Below, in pieces: positions 1 through 6,868 of a DNA stretch of 19,068 nucleotides. The notes beneath the pieces are model-generated. The model ran no database searches. It saw only the letters and a list, made by a program, of their open reading frames with translations, and had not been told where the DNA came from. Every line of letters starts with the position of its first letter. The stretch's first letter is position 1. The stretch spans positions 1 through 19,068 of the forward strand of contig JACIXM010000101.1 of the NCBI GenBank assembly GCA_014360395.1. Direction: 5' to 3'. Origin of the DNA: Actinotalea sp. (lineage in GTDB: Bacteria; Actinomycetota; Actinomycetes; Actinomycetales; Cellulomonadaceae). Made by a program: the position numbers and the translations under genes.

Positions 1-25
1 GGGCCGGGGTGGTCCACCCCGGCCC
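1..25. terminator. Perfect hairpin at left edge, likely terminator of the SRPBCC gene
   Basis: Positions 1-12 and 14-25 are exact reverse complements (GGGCCGGGGTGG / CCACCCCGGCCC) around one central base, so the real stem is about 10-11 bp with a 3-5 nt loop. It lies 45 bp beyond the stop of the minus-strand gene ending at 70, and could also serve a gene off the left edge. There is no U tract, which is common for hairpins after genes in high-GC actinobacteria. The window edge may cut a longer structure. Confidence 0.55.
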
Positions 26-69
26 TGCCCGTGATCCACCGGCTCTCAGCGCCTGTCAGTGCCTCGCTC

Positions 70-846
70 TCACAGGCGCGTCTCGGTGCCCTCCTGGCCC
101 TCGTCCGGGTCCACGCGGTGCGTTCGCGGGTCGACCGGCGTGCTCGGGTCGCCCGGGTTCACGTCCCCCGCCCCGGGCCCAAGCGGCGTCGTCGGGTCGT
201 AGGGCAGGTCCCCGGTGGAGGTGTCGCGCACCCCGTCGTCCGACCGGCCGGTCGCGGAGGCGATCGCGGCGGCACCGGCGGCGGCGAGGCCGAGGCCGGC
301 CGCGGCGGCCTTCTTGCTGATGCCCGCCTTGCCGGACTCCCCGCGGGACGCGGCGGCGTCGTCGACGTCGGGGGTACCGCCCGTGTGGCCGGCCGTCGCG
401 ATCGCGCCGCGCCAGGCGCCGGACGCGTAGCCCTCGTCCTCGATGAAGGCCTTGAAGCGGTCGAGGTCGTTCTTCGCGGTGCGCTCCACGACGCCGAGCG
501 CGTCACCGGCCTTGTCGACGAGGCCGTCGGGCTCGAACTCCAACGACAGGTGCACGCGGGTCTGGCCGCCGCCGAGGTCCTCGAAGCGCACGGCGCCCGC
601 GTTCGTCGCGCCGTCCGTCGCGGCCCAGGCGACCTTCTGGTCCGGGACCTGCTCGAGGATGTCGGCGTCCCACTGCCGCTTCACGCCGGCGATCTCGGCG
701 ACCCAGTGCAGCCGGTCGTCGCTGAGCTGCTCGACGCTCTGGACCCCGCTCATGAAGTAGGGGAACTCCTCGAACTGCGTCCACTGGTTGTACGCCACGG
801 ACACGGGCACGTTCACGATCACGGACTTCTCGACCTGGGTGGTCAC
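70..846 (-). CDS. SRPBCC (START-like / polyketide-cyclase-type) protein with hydrophobic C-terminal segment
   Basis: 258 aa. Residues 1-145 look like an SRPBCC ligand-binding fold of the cyclase/dehydrase type: a beta-strand start (VEKSVIVNVPVSVAYNQWTQF), then FPYFMSGV, a W-rich central strand and the closing helix KNDLDRFKAFIEDEG. Residues 178-200 are an Ala/Gly-rich hydrophobic stretch (KKAAAAGLGLAAAGAAAIAS) that could be one weak membrane segment. The last 55 residues are Pro/Asp/Gly-rich and probably disordered. I chose GTG at 846 because GAGAGGAG lies just upstream and the domain begins at once; the open frame runs on to 1353 but is read through the opposite-strand HAD gene. Such proteins bind hydrophobic ligands, and many actinobacterial paralogues are linked to stress or envelope functions. 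The ligand here is unknown. It is divergent from the HAD gene across 112 bp. Confidence 0.88.
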   Translation of the reverse strand: MTTQVEKSVIVNVPVSVAYNQWTQFEEFPYFMSGVQSVEQLSDDRLHWVAEIAGVKRQWDADILEQVPDQKVAWAATDGATNAGAVRFEDLGGGQTRVHLSLEFEPDGLVDKAGDALGVVERTAKNDLDRFKAFIEDEGYASGAWRGAIATAGHTGGTPDVDDAAASRGESGKAGISKKAAAAGLGLAAAGAAAIASATGRSDDGVRDTSTGDLPYDPTTPLGPGAGDVNPGDPSTPVDPRTHRVDPDEGQEGTETRL

Positions 847-946
847 GGTCCACTCCTCTCGTCGGGTGCCAGGGCCGGACGGCCCCCTTTCGACCCAGCA
901 TGCGGGCCGGCTCCCCGGTCCGCCCGGTGACCATGGCGCCGCGGCG

Positions 947-952
947 TAGCCT
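947..952 (+). promoter_or_regulatory. Probable -10 box (TAGCCT) of a leaderless HAD transcript
   Basis: TAGCCT fits the actinobacterial TANNNT -10 consensus and ends 6 bp before the GTG at 959. There is no Shine-Dalgarno sequence in between, and an in-frame TAG (947-949) stops any longer reading frame. Transcription would then begin at or next to the start codon. A GTGAC at 927-931 is a poor -35 candidate with short spacing. Confidence 0.45.
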
Positions 953-958
953 CGGGAC

Positions 959-1762
959 GTGGGCCGGACCGCGACCCCGCGGGGTCTCCTGCTGGACATC
1001 GACGGGGTGCTCGTCGTGTCGTGGGAGGCGCTGCCCGGCGCGGCCGACGCCCTGGGCGCGGTGCGCGACGCCGGCCTCCCGCTGCGCCTGCTGACCAACA
1101 CGACCTCGCGCAGCCGGGGTGCGATCGCCGCCCTGCTGCGGTCCGCCGGGCTCGCCGTCGACGCCGAGGAGATCCTCACTGCCACGGCCGCCACCGCCGC
1201 CCACCTGGCCCGCGCCCACCCCGGCGCCCGCTGCCTCCTGGTCAACGAGGGCGACCTCGGCGGCGACCTCGGGGACGTCACCCTCGTCGACGACGACGCC
1301 GCCCCGGACGAGGTCGACGTCGTCGTGCTCGGCGGTGCCGGTCCGGCGTTCACCTACGCAACCCTGAACCGGGCGCTCGCCTGCCTGCTCGAGGGCGCGG
1401 CCCTCGTGGCGATGCACCGCAACCTGCGCTGGAGCACCCGCGAGGGGATGGCGCTGGACACCGGGGCGTTCCTGCTCGGTCTGGAGCAGGCCGCAGGGGT
1501 GACCGCGACCGTCGTCGGCAAGCCCGCCCCGGCGATGTTCGAGGCGGGCTGCGCTGCGCTCGGCCTGACCGCCGGCGACGTCGCGATGGTCGGCGACGAC
1601 CTCGACACCGACGTGCGGGCCGCGCAGGCGCTGGGCATCACGGGCGTCCAGGTCCGGACGGGCAAGTTCCGGCCCGAGCAGCTCGCCGTCGGCGAGCCGC
1701 CGGACGTCCTGCTGGACTCCGTCGGCGACCTGCCGGCGTGGCTGGGCCTGACGCGCTCCTGA
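959..1762 (+). CDS. HAD-superfamily subclass IIA hydrolase (NagD / LHPP-like phosphatase)
   Basis: 267 aa, a normal length for HAD-IIA enzymes. Motif I is LLDIDGV (nucleophile D13, acid/base D15). Motif II is LLTNTT (44-49), typical of the NagD branch. Motif III is VGKPAP (K188), and motif IV is VGDDLDTD (D213, D214, D218) for Mg2+. The C2 cap lies between motifs II and III, about residues 80-180. These are cytosolic phosphatases acting on small phosphorylated metabolites or phospho-amino acids. The sequence resembles the LHPP-like group more than NagD proper, but the substrate cannot be read from sequence. GTG at 959 is the only possible start because an in-frame stop lies 12 bp upstream. 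It converges on the DUF2252 gene with a 27-bp gap. Confidence 0.93.
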   Translation: MGRTATPRGLLLDIDGVLVVSWEALPGAADALGAVRDAGLPLRLLTNTTSRSRGAIAALLRSAGLAVDAEEILTATAATAAHLARAHPGARCLLVNEGDLGGDLGDVTLVDDDAAPDEVDVVVLGGAGPAFTYATLNRALACLLEGAALVAMHRNLRWSTREGMALDTGAFLLGLEQAAGVTATVVGKPAPAMFEAGCAALGLTAGDVAMVGDDLDTDVRAAQALGITGVQVRTGKFRPEQLAVGEPPDVLLDSVGDLPAWLGLTRS

Positions 1763-1784
1763 GGCTGCCGCCGCGGTCAGGAGC
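1755..1784. terminator. Inverted repeat between convergent HAD and DUF2252 genes
   Basis: GCTCCTGA (1755-1762) and TCAGGAGC (1777-1784) are perfect 8-bp arms around a 14-nt GC-rich loop. The left arm contains the HAD stop codon, and the right arm ends 6 bp before the DUF2252 stop. The position fits a bidirectional terminator. The arms being partly coding means chance or codon use cannot be excluded. Confidence 0.5.
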
Positions 1785-1789
1785 CGGCG

Positions 1790-3127
1790 TCAGCCCTCGC
1801 TGGGGTCCACGTGCTCGAAGCGGCCGGTGCGGAACGCGTCCACGAAGAGGGTGTGGTCGGCGCGGGCGCGCTCGCCGTAGGCGAGGCCGAACTCGACGAC
1901 GTCCGCGACGAGGTCGTCCTCGGCGCCGGAGACGACCTCCGCGATCGCGTCCTCGGTCTGGAAGTCCACGAGCGGGACGTCGGAGTTGTCCACGTCGGAG
2001 ACGCAGTGGACCTTCGCGGTGGCACGGCCGAGCTGCTCCACGACCTCCTCCAGCTCGTCCGGCTCCGAGAGCCCCTCCCAGTCGAGGTCCTCCTCGTACG
2101 GGGAGACCTCCTGGACGACGAACCCGACGCCGTCCAGCGGGCCGCCCGCCATGCGGGTCCAGCCGAGCCACGGGTCCGGGTGCGCCTGGAGCGTCCGCTG
2201 CGAGACGGCCGTGCGGTGGCCCTCGTGCTCGAAGTACCGCGCCGCGGCCTCGTCCGGCGCCACCCGGGCGGCGGCCGGCACCGCGCCCTGCTTCATCACC
2301 AGGACGACGTCGTTCTCGAGCGCCTGGGTGTGGCCCTCCACGAGGAGGTTGTAGGCCTGCAGGCCGGCGCTGCCGATGCCGAAGCCCGTGACGCCGACGA
2401 CGTCCTTGAGGTCGTAGGTGATGCTGCCCAGCGCGGTGGAGCCCGGCAGGGTCTCGAGGTATGCCTCGTACGCGCGGACGACGGCGCCCCGCTCCTCGTC
2501 CTCGAGGACCCGCAGGTCCGGGGCCTCCCGGAAGCGGCGCCGGTAGTCCTCGACGACGGTCATCCGCTCCAGGAGGCCGATCCGTGTCCTCAGCTGGGCC
2601 GCGAGCAGGGCATCGTGGACCGGACCGTGGGCGGTGCCCAGGCGCAGGGACCACTCGTGGTCCCGGTCGCTGTCGACGAACTGGTGCACCTGGTCCAGGT
2701 AGGAGCGCAGGTAGACCTCGACCAGCCGGCGGATCACGGCGTCCGGCAGGGCCTTGGTCCAGCCCAGGACGGCCAGGCTGGCGGCGAAGCGCCGCAGGTC
2801 CCAGGTGAACGGCCCCAGGTAGGCCTCGTCGTAGTCGTTGACGTCGAAGATGAGGACGCCGTTCGCGTCCATGTAGGTGCCGAAGTTCTCCGCGTGCAGG
2901 TCACCGTGGATCCACACCCGACCGGTGCGCTCGTCGGCCCAGCGGTCGTGCGCGTCGGCGACGTCGGCGTAGAAGAGGCAGGCGGTGCCGCGGAAGAAGG
3001 CGAAGGGGTCGGCCGCCATGGCGCGGAACTTGCGCCGGAAGGCCCGCGGGTCGACCTCCATGAGGTCGCGGAACGCGTCGGTGAGGACCTCGACGATCTG
3101 ACGGCTGCGCTGCTCGTCCGAGCTCAT
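1790..3127 (-). CDS. DUF2252 family protein (kinase-like motifs)
   Basis: 445 aa, the usual size for DUF2252. The family signature is clear: DPFAFFRGTACLFYADVA near residue 40, then HGDLHAENFG (74-83) and FDVNDYDEA (94-102), which resemble the catalytic HxDxxxxN and metal-binding DFD motifs of aminoglycoside-phosphotransferase-type kinases. Later come a glycine-rich stretch VVGVTGFGIGS (243-253), a lysine in VLVMKQG (K279), and LGWTR and FVVQEV (335-340). The function of DUF2252 proteins is not established; small-molecule or protein phosphorylation is only an inference from the motifs. ATG at 3127 was chosen because a TAGCGT -10 box ends 7 bp upstream and the family domain starts soon after. 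The frame runs open to 3367 but that extension is low-complexity and overlaps the neighbouring gene. Confidence 0.92.
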   Translation of the reverse strand: MSSDEQRSRQIVEVLTDAFRDLMEVDPRAFRRKFRAMAADPFAFFRGTACLFYADVADAHDRWADERTGRVWIHGDLHAENFGTYMDANGVLIFDVNDYDEAYLGPFTWDLRRFAASLAVLGWTKALPDAVIRRLVEVYLRSYLDQVHQFVDSDRDHEWSLRLGTAHGPVHDALLAAQLRTRIGLLERMTVVEDYRRRFREAPDLRVLEDEERGAVVRAYEAYLETLPGSTALGSITYDLKDVVGVTGFGIGSAGLQAYNLLVEGHTQALENDVVLVMKQGAVPAAARVAPDEAAARYFEHEGHRTAVSQRTLQAHPDPWLGWTRMAGGPLDGVGFVVQEVSPYEEDLDWEGLSEPDELEEVVEQLGRATAKVHCVSDVDNSDVPLVDFQTEDAIAEVVSGAEDDLVADVVEFGLAYGERARADHTLFVDAFRTGRFEHVDPSEG

Positions 3128-3134
3128 GGTCCGG

Positions 3135-3140
3135 ACGCTA
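3135..3140 (-). promoter_or_regulatory. Probable -10 box (TAGCGT) of a leaderless DUF2252 transcript
   Basis: On the minus strand TAGCGT lies exactly 7 bp before the ATG at 3127, and no ribosome binding site fits between them. The same hexamer at the same 7-bp distance precedes the permease gene starting at 11753. Confidence 0.5.
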
Positions 3141-3281
3141 CGCGCGGGGCGCCCGGTCCGCTCCCGCAGCGCCGGGCGCGGCCCGGGCCCCTCGTCCCTG
3201 GCCCGACGGAGCGGGCAGGCCGATCCTGGAGGGAGCACGTCGACGACGACGAGCCGGGCACCGACGGAGAAGGTGGTCACC

Positions 3282-4457
3282 GTGTCCACCGCGCAGCACG
3301 TCGGGCGGGCCACGGACCGGGCCGCCCACCTCGACCGCGTCAAGGTGCTCCTGGTGGCGGCGATCATCGCCGTCCACGGCGTCGTCGGCTACTCCGCCTG
3401 GGAGGGCGCGTGGGCCTACCAGCCCGTGAGGGAGGTCGCGCTGGCCACCGTCACGGAGATGGCGATCGGCACCCTCCTGCTCCCGGCACTCCTGTTCGTC
3501 ATGGGCGTCTTCTTCCTCGTCTCCGGGCTCGTCGTCCCCGGGTCGCTGGACCGGCGCGGCCCGCGCGGCTTCGCGCGCGGGCGCCTGCTGCGCCTCGGTG
3601 TCCCCTACGCGGTCTGGGTCCTGCTGGTGTGGCCGGCCGTCGTCTGGGCTCCGCGCCGGGTCGCCGGCTGGGACGCGACCTACTGGGAGATGTTCGTCGG
3701 GGCCGAGCCCTTCCTCGACGCCGGCGCGATGTGGTTCGTGGGCGTCCTGCTGCTCTACTCGCTGGTCTACGCGGCCTGGCGCGGCGTGCAGGACCGCCGC
3801 GGGGCCGTCGTCGGGCGAGCCGGCCCGGGGGGAGCACCGGTGGGTGCCCGCTCCCTGGCGATCCTCGCCGGCACCGTCTCCGTGGCGACCGCCCTGGTCC
3901 GGACCGTGCTGCCCTTCGACAGCCACCAGGTCGCCGAGCTGCAGGTGTGGCAGTGGCCGCAGTACGCCGCCCTGTTCGGGCTGGGTGTCGTCGCGGCCCG
4001 TCGCGGCGGGCTCGGGCCGGTGCCCGGCACCACTCGGCGCGCGGCAGGCCGGATGGCCGCCGTTGCGCTGGCCGCCTACGCGGCGCTGTTCGCCACGGTC
4101 GTGGCGCGCGGCCTCGACCCCACGGAGGTGTTCGCCCGGCCGGTGCCGGCACCCGAGGCGCTCGCGCTCGCGCTCCTGGAGGGGCCACTCGCCGTCGGGG
4201 CGTCCGTCTGGGTCCTGGCGCTGGCGCAGCGCCGGCTCAACCGGCCGCTGGGCGGGCGGGCCGTCGCGGTGGCGCGCAGCGCCTACGCCGCCTACCTCGT
4301 CCAGGGCGTCGTGCTCCTCGGCGCCGCACTGGCCCTGCGCCCGGTGCCCGTCGTCGCCGAGGTCAAGGCGCTGGTGGTGGCGACGGTCGGCGTCATCGGC
4401 TCCTTCGCGCTGGGTTCATTGCTCGTGCGGCGGACGCCGGTCGGGCGGGTGTTGTAG
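3282..4457 (+). CDS. Acyltransferase 3 family integral membrane protein
   Basis: 391 aa with about ten hydrophobic segments. The N-terminus (HLDRVKVLLVAAIIAVHGVVGYS, His32) and the loop FFLVSGLVVPGSL followed by FARGRLLRLGVPY (97-109) are hallmarks of the acyl_transf_3 family, which moves acyl groups onto sugars, peptidoglycan, lipids or antibiotics at the cell membrane. WFVGVLLLYSLVYAAW and the late AYLVQGVVLL segment also fit. Donor and acceptor are unknown. GTG at 3282 has GGAGAAGG 8 bp upstream; an in-frame GTG at 3273 overlaps that site and is less likely. It is divergent from DUF2252 across 154 bp and is followed after 145 bp by another plus-strand gene with its own promoter candidate. 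Confidence 0.9.
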   Translation: MSTAQHVGRATDRAAHLDRVKVLLVAAIIAVHGVVGYSAWEGAWAYQPVREVALATVTEMAIGTLLLPALLFVMGVFFLVSGLVVPGSLDRRGPRGFARGRLLRLGVPYAVWVLLVWPAVVWAPRRVAGWDATYWEMFVGAEPFLDAGAMWFVGVLLLYSLVYAAWRGVQDRRGAVVGRAGPGGAPVGARSLAILAGTVSVATALVRTVLPFDSHQVAELQVWQWPQYAALFGLGVVAARRGGLGPVPGTTRRAAGRMAAVALAAYAALFATVVARGLDPTEVFARPVPAPEALALALLEGPLAVGASVWVLALAQRRLNRPLGGRAVAVARSAYAAYLVQGVVLLGAALALRPVPVVAEVKALVVATVGVIGSFALGSLLVRRTPVGRVL

Positions 4458-4522
4458 CCGGACCCGCCAGGACCGGGCCGGAACGCGGCCCGAAAGGCTG
4501 CCGGGGCCGCCGCCGTCCTTGG

Positions 4523-4528
4523 TAGCGT
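4523..4528 (+). promoter_or_regulatory. Candidate -10 box (TAGCGT) for the gene at 4603
   Basis: TAGCGT matches TANNNT and is the same hexamer seen before two leaderless genes in this window. Here it would give a leader of about 68 nt that carries the AGGAGGGGGAG ribosome binding site. No convincing -35 is visible. Confidence 0.35.
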
Positions 4529-4602
4529 CCGAGTGCCGGCCGGGGCGGACGGACAGGTCGGGGCGACTGCGGTGGCAGCACCTCGGGCAGGAGGGGGAGC
4601 CC

Positions 4603-5406
4603 GTGCGTCACATCGTGCTGGTCGTCGTCGGGGCGGTCGTGCTGACCGCCGCGGGAGCGACGACGGTGGTCCTGCAGCGGGACCGCCTCCACGCGGCCTG
4701 GGCCGGCCCGGCCGTCAGCGCCGCGACCGCCGACGTCCTGGCACTCGAGCTGCCCGACGGCTGGGCGCCCTCCCCCGGCGGCGGCGCGTGCGCGGACCTG
4801 TCCTCGGTACGGTGCGCCTGGTCCGACGAGCCGCCCGCCGAGGCCGTGGAGACGGTGGCGACCGCCCTGCGCGAGACGGGGATCGCCGTTCGCGGCACGA
4901 CCTGCGCCGAGGGCGGGCCGCGCGAGGAGCCGGTCTGCCGGGCGACCGCGGACGTGCGCGGCGTGGTGCTCGAGGTGGTCGCGAACGACGTCGTCGCCGG
5001 CGGCCGGGAGCCGCGGGGGGCGACGGCCGTGGGCATCGCGTGGACGGCCACCGGCGACCGCCTGTGGGCGCGGATCGGTGAGGACCTCGGCTGGTCGCCG
5101 CACCGCGTCGCGATGACGCTCGAGGACGGCGCGGCCCTGCTGCCCGCGTCCCTGCGGGAGGGCCTGGTCTGCACCCACGACGACGTCGCGAGCTCCTGCA
5201 TCCTGGCCGAGGGGCCCGCACCGGACCTCACGGACCTGACCACCCTGGTCGCCGAGCTCACGGCCGCCGACTGGCGCGTCCGCTGGACGCCGGTCGAGGG
5301 CGGCGACGACGGCGTCATCGCCGACCGGCTGCTGGACATGCGGACGGGCACCAACCTCCTCGCGCTGCGGCTCGACCCGGAGGGCCTGAGCCTGATCTTC
5401 GGCTGA
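4603..5406 (+). CDS. Membrane-anchored or secreted protein with three cysteine pairs, unknown function
   Basis: 267 aa. I do not recognise a family. Residues 1-25 are one hydrophobic segment (HIVLVVVGAVVLTAAGATTVVL) with little positive charge ahead of it, so it is a signal anchor or an uncleaved signal peptide. The remaining domain contains just six cysteines, in three close pairs: C63/C71, C101/C112 and C190/C199. This suggests an exported fold with disulfides. The C-terminal half has repeated hydrophobic strands (GVIADRLLDMRTGTNLLALRL). The GTG at 4603 is supported by AGGAGGGGGAG at 4589-4599. It lies downstream of the acyltransferase but 145 bp away, so shared function is not implied. Confidence 0.83.
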   Translation: MRHIVLVVVGAVVLTAAGATTVVLQRDRLHAAWAGPAVSAATADVLALELPDGWAPSPGGGACADLSSVRCAWSDEPPAEAVETVATALRETGIAVRGTTCAEGGPREEPVCRATADVRGVVLEVVANDVVAGGREPRGATAVGIAWTATGDRLWARIGEDLGWSPHRVAMTLEDGAALLPASLREGLVCTHDDVASSCILAEGPAPDLTDLTTLVAELTAADWRVRWTPVEGGDDGVIADRLLDMRTGTNLLALRLDPEGLSLIFG

Positions 5407-5491
5407 CCCGTGGGGCAGGAGGTCCCACCTGGCCGGGGGCAGGACCCGCACCGGAGCCGCGGCAGACCTGCTGGAGGTCAACCTGCCGTGA

Positions 5492-5506
5492 CGGGCGCCG
5501 CGCCCG
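5492..5506. terminator. Short GC hairpin in the convergent gap 5407-5519
   Basis: CGGGCG-CCG-CGCCCG is a perfect 6-bp stem with a 3-nt loop between the convergent genes ending at 5406 and 5520. It is followed by a 12-bp palindrome, CCGGTCGACCGG (5504-5515). A second, weaker pairing, GTGGG with CCCAC, lies at about 5410-5428 just after the plus-strand stop. The gap holds no other gene. Confidence 0.45.
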
Positions 5507-5519
5507 GTCGACCGGCGGG

Positions 5520-6170
5520 TCAGCCGGCAGGCGGCCCCGCGAGCTCCACGAGGCGCTCGGCGACCCAGTCGGCCAGGGCGCCGACGACGTCGGCGGTCAG
5601 CGCGTGGCCGCCCCGGTGGCGGACGACCCGGCCTCGCGCGCCGGAGTCGCCGGTCACGTACGCCTCGGTGCGGTCCAGCAGCTCGGCCGGGATGACGACG
5701 TCGGCCTCGCCCCGCGCCACGAGCACGGAGGCGCCCTCGAGGCGGCCGGGGGTGACGGGGAGGCCGGCGTCGAACGGGAGCGTCCCGTGCAGGACGGCGG
5801 TGCCGGCGAACCGGCGCGGGTCGGCGAGCAGGAGGCCACCGGCGAACGCCGCTCCCCCGCTGAACCCGACGAGGAGCACCGGCCGGTCGGCCGGTGCCAC
5901 CTCGTCGAGCCACGCACGGAACCAGGTCGTGGTCGCGTGCAACGACTCCGCCACCGGCCGGCCGATGCCCCGGTTGGCGAACCACGCGAAGCCCCCGCCC
6001 TCGACCAGCGGCGCGCGCAGCGCGACGCAGGACGCGCCCGGCGGGAGGTACCCGGCCAGGCCGAGGATGCCCGACTCGTCGGCGCCGCGGCCGTGCAGCA
6101 GCACGACCAGGGGGCGCGACGGGTCGTCGTCGGCGGCCCAGGCGACGGTGGGCGGGGGCAGCGTGGGCAT
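5520..6170 (-). CDS. Alpha/beta hydrolase (MhqD-like carboxylesterase / phospholipase family)
   Basis: 216 aa, standard for the small carboxylesterase/phospholipase group. LLHGRGADESG (24-34) supplies the oxyanion-hole region, GFSGG (102-106) the nucleophile Ser104, RGEADVVIP the acid Asp157, and RGGHAL the base His189, so the catalytic triad is complete. There is no signal peptide, so it is cytosolic. LRAPLVEGGGFAWF is in the place of the RG-V-E-G-RFF signature of MhqD-type hydrolases, which accompany quinone resistance in Bacillus. It starts 11 bp after the reductase gene, so the two are co-transcribed and probably co-translated; no strong ribosome binding site precedes ATG 6170. Dienelactone-hydrolase-like or general esterase activity is an alternative. 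Confidence 0.9.
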   Translation of the reverse strand: MPTLPPPTVAWAADDDPSRPLVVLLHGRGADESGILGLAGYLPPGASCVALRAPLVEGGGFAWFANRGIGRPVAESLHATTTWFRAWLDEVAPADRPVLLVGFSGGAAFAGGLLLADPRRFAGTAVLHGTLPFDAGLPVTPGRLEGASVLVARGEADVVIPAELLDRTEAYVTGDSGARGRVVRHRGGHALTADVVGALADWVAERLVELAGPPAG

Positions 6171-6181
6171 CGGGCGGCCGC

Positions 6182-6760
6182 TCAGGCGGCCTGGAGCGCG
6201 AAGCCCCCGGTCCACGGGGTCTTCTCGGCGGCGGCGAGGGTGATCTGCAGGAAGCCCTGGGCCTCGAGCTCGCGCGCGCGCCGCAGCGAGCCGGCGTCGA
6301 CGGCCCGCAGGCCCGCGGCCGTGACGACCTGCGCCACCTGGGCCTTGGCGTCCGCGTCGTCCCCGGCCAGCAGGACGGTGGTGGGCTGGTCCCCCACGAC
6401 GCCCGAGACGAGCGTGGCGGCGAAGTTCACGTTGAAGCCCTTGACGACGCGCGCCGTCGGCAGCGCGGCGGCGAGCTCCGCGGCGGCCGAGGAGTCGGCC
6501 GGGACCGTCAGGGAGTCGAAGGTCTCGAAGTCGACCGGGTTGGTGATGTCGACGACGACCCGGCCGGCGAGCTGGTCGCCGCGCTCGGCGAGGACCTTCG
6601 CGACCGCGGGGTACGGGACGGCGAGGACGACGATCTCCCCGGCGACGGGCGTGGCGGCGTCGGCCGTGCCGAGCAGCTGGACGGTGCGGCCCGCCTTCTC
6701 GGCGAGGCCCGCGATGGCGGTGCCCATGGTGCCGGTGCCGATGATGGTGACGGTGCTCAT
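6182..6760 (-). CDS. NAD(P)-binding oxidoreductase, F420:NADPH reductase-like
   Basis: 192 aa. The N-terminus TIIGTGTMGTAIA (5-17) is a Rossmann dinucleotide-binding loop. LAVPYPAV, VVDITNPVDF (69-78) and VVKGFNVNF (105-113) are signatures of the Fno-like family that moves hydride between NADPH and F420. The region after the second strand (LLGTADAATPVAG) is shorter than usual and lacks the Arg/Ser residues that often hold the NADPH phosphate, so cofactor and substrate choice are uncertain. ATG 6760 has AGGGAGA 6 bp upstream. It is the first gene of a two-gene operon divergent from a MarR regulator, and two operator-like sites lie in the shared gap. This suggests induction by a small reactive compound. 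Confidence 0.9.
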   Translation of the reverse strand: MSTVTIIGTGTMGTAIAGLAEKAGRTVQLLGTADAATPVAGEIVVLAVPYPAVAKVLAERGDQLAGRVVVDITNPVDFETFDSLTVPADSSAAAELAAALPTARVVKGFNVNFAATLVSGVVGDQPTTVLLAGDDADAKAQVAQVVTAAGLRAVDAGSLRRARELEAQGFLQITLAAAEKTPWTGGFALQAA

Positions 6761-6801
6761 GGTGTCTCCCTGGTCTGTGGGTGCGCTCGTGGCGGCGTTT
6801 G

Positions 6802-6815
6802 GTTGTCGCTACAAC
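6802..6815. promoter_or_regulatory. MarR operator candidate 1
   Basis: GTTGT-CGCT-ACAAC is a perfect inverted repeat with a 4-bp spacer. Its centre is 34 bp from that of the second site, which has the same arms. Paired palindromes in the divergent gap of a MarR gene are the usual autoregulatory arrangement. Confidence 0.7.
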
Positions 6816-6818
6816 TGA

Positions 6819-6848
6819 ACGGTAGCAGCGACGTGGTTGTTCCGACAA
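6819..6848 (-). promoter_or_regulatory. Promoter of the reductase-hydrolase operon
   Basis: On the minus strand TTGTCG (6848-6843) and TACCGT (6824-6819) are separated by 18 bp and fit a sigma-70-type -35/-10 pair. The -35 lies inside the right operator (6835-6850), and the predicted start point falls at the left operator (6802-6815). A bound repressor would block both promoter recognition and clearance. Confidence 0.5.
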
Positions 6849-6850
6849 CC
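6835..6850. promoter_or_regulatory. MarR operator candidate 2
   Basis: GGTTGT-TCCG-ACAACC is a perfect 6-bp-arm inverted repeat with a 4-bp spacer. It covers the -35 of the reductase operon and lies just upstream of a CAGACT -10-like box (6857-6862) for the regulator gene, so one protein could control both directions. Confidence 0.72.
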
Positions 6851-6868
6851 TTCGGGCAGACTGGGGTC

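Noticed and set aside
847..1353. N-terminal extension of the SRPBCC gene by 169 residues
   Set aside because: It overlaps the HAD gene on the other strand, is Arg/Ser/Ala-rich shadow sequence, and a GTG with a strong ribosome site lies at 846.
5014..5014. Long open frames on the strand opposite real genes in 4393-5985, 8854-10803, 10803-12224 and 15014-18286
   Set aside because: At this GC content the frame opposite a coding frame often stays open. Their translations are Arg/Gly/Ala/Asp-rich, without motifs, while the opposite strand encodes clear families.
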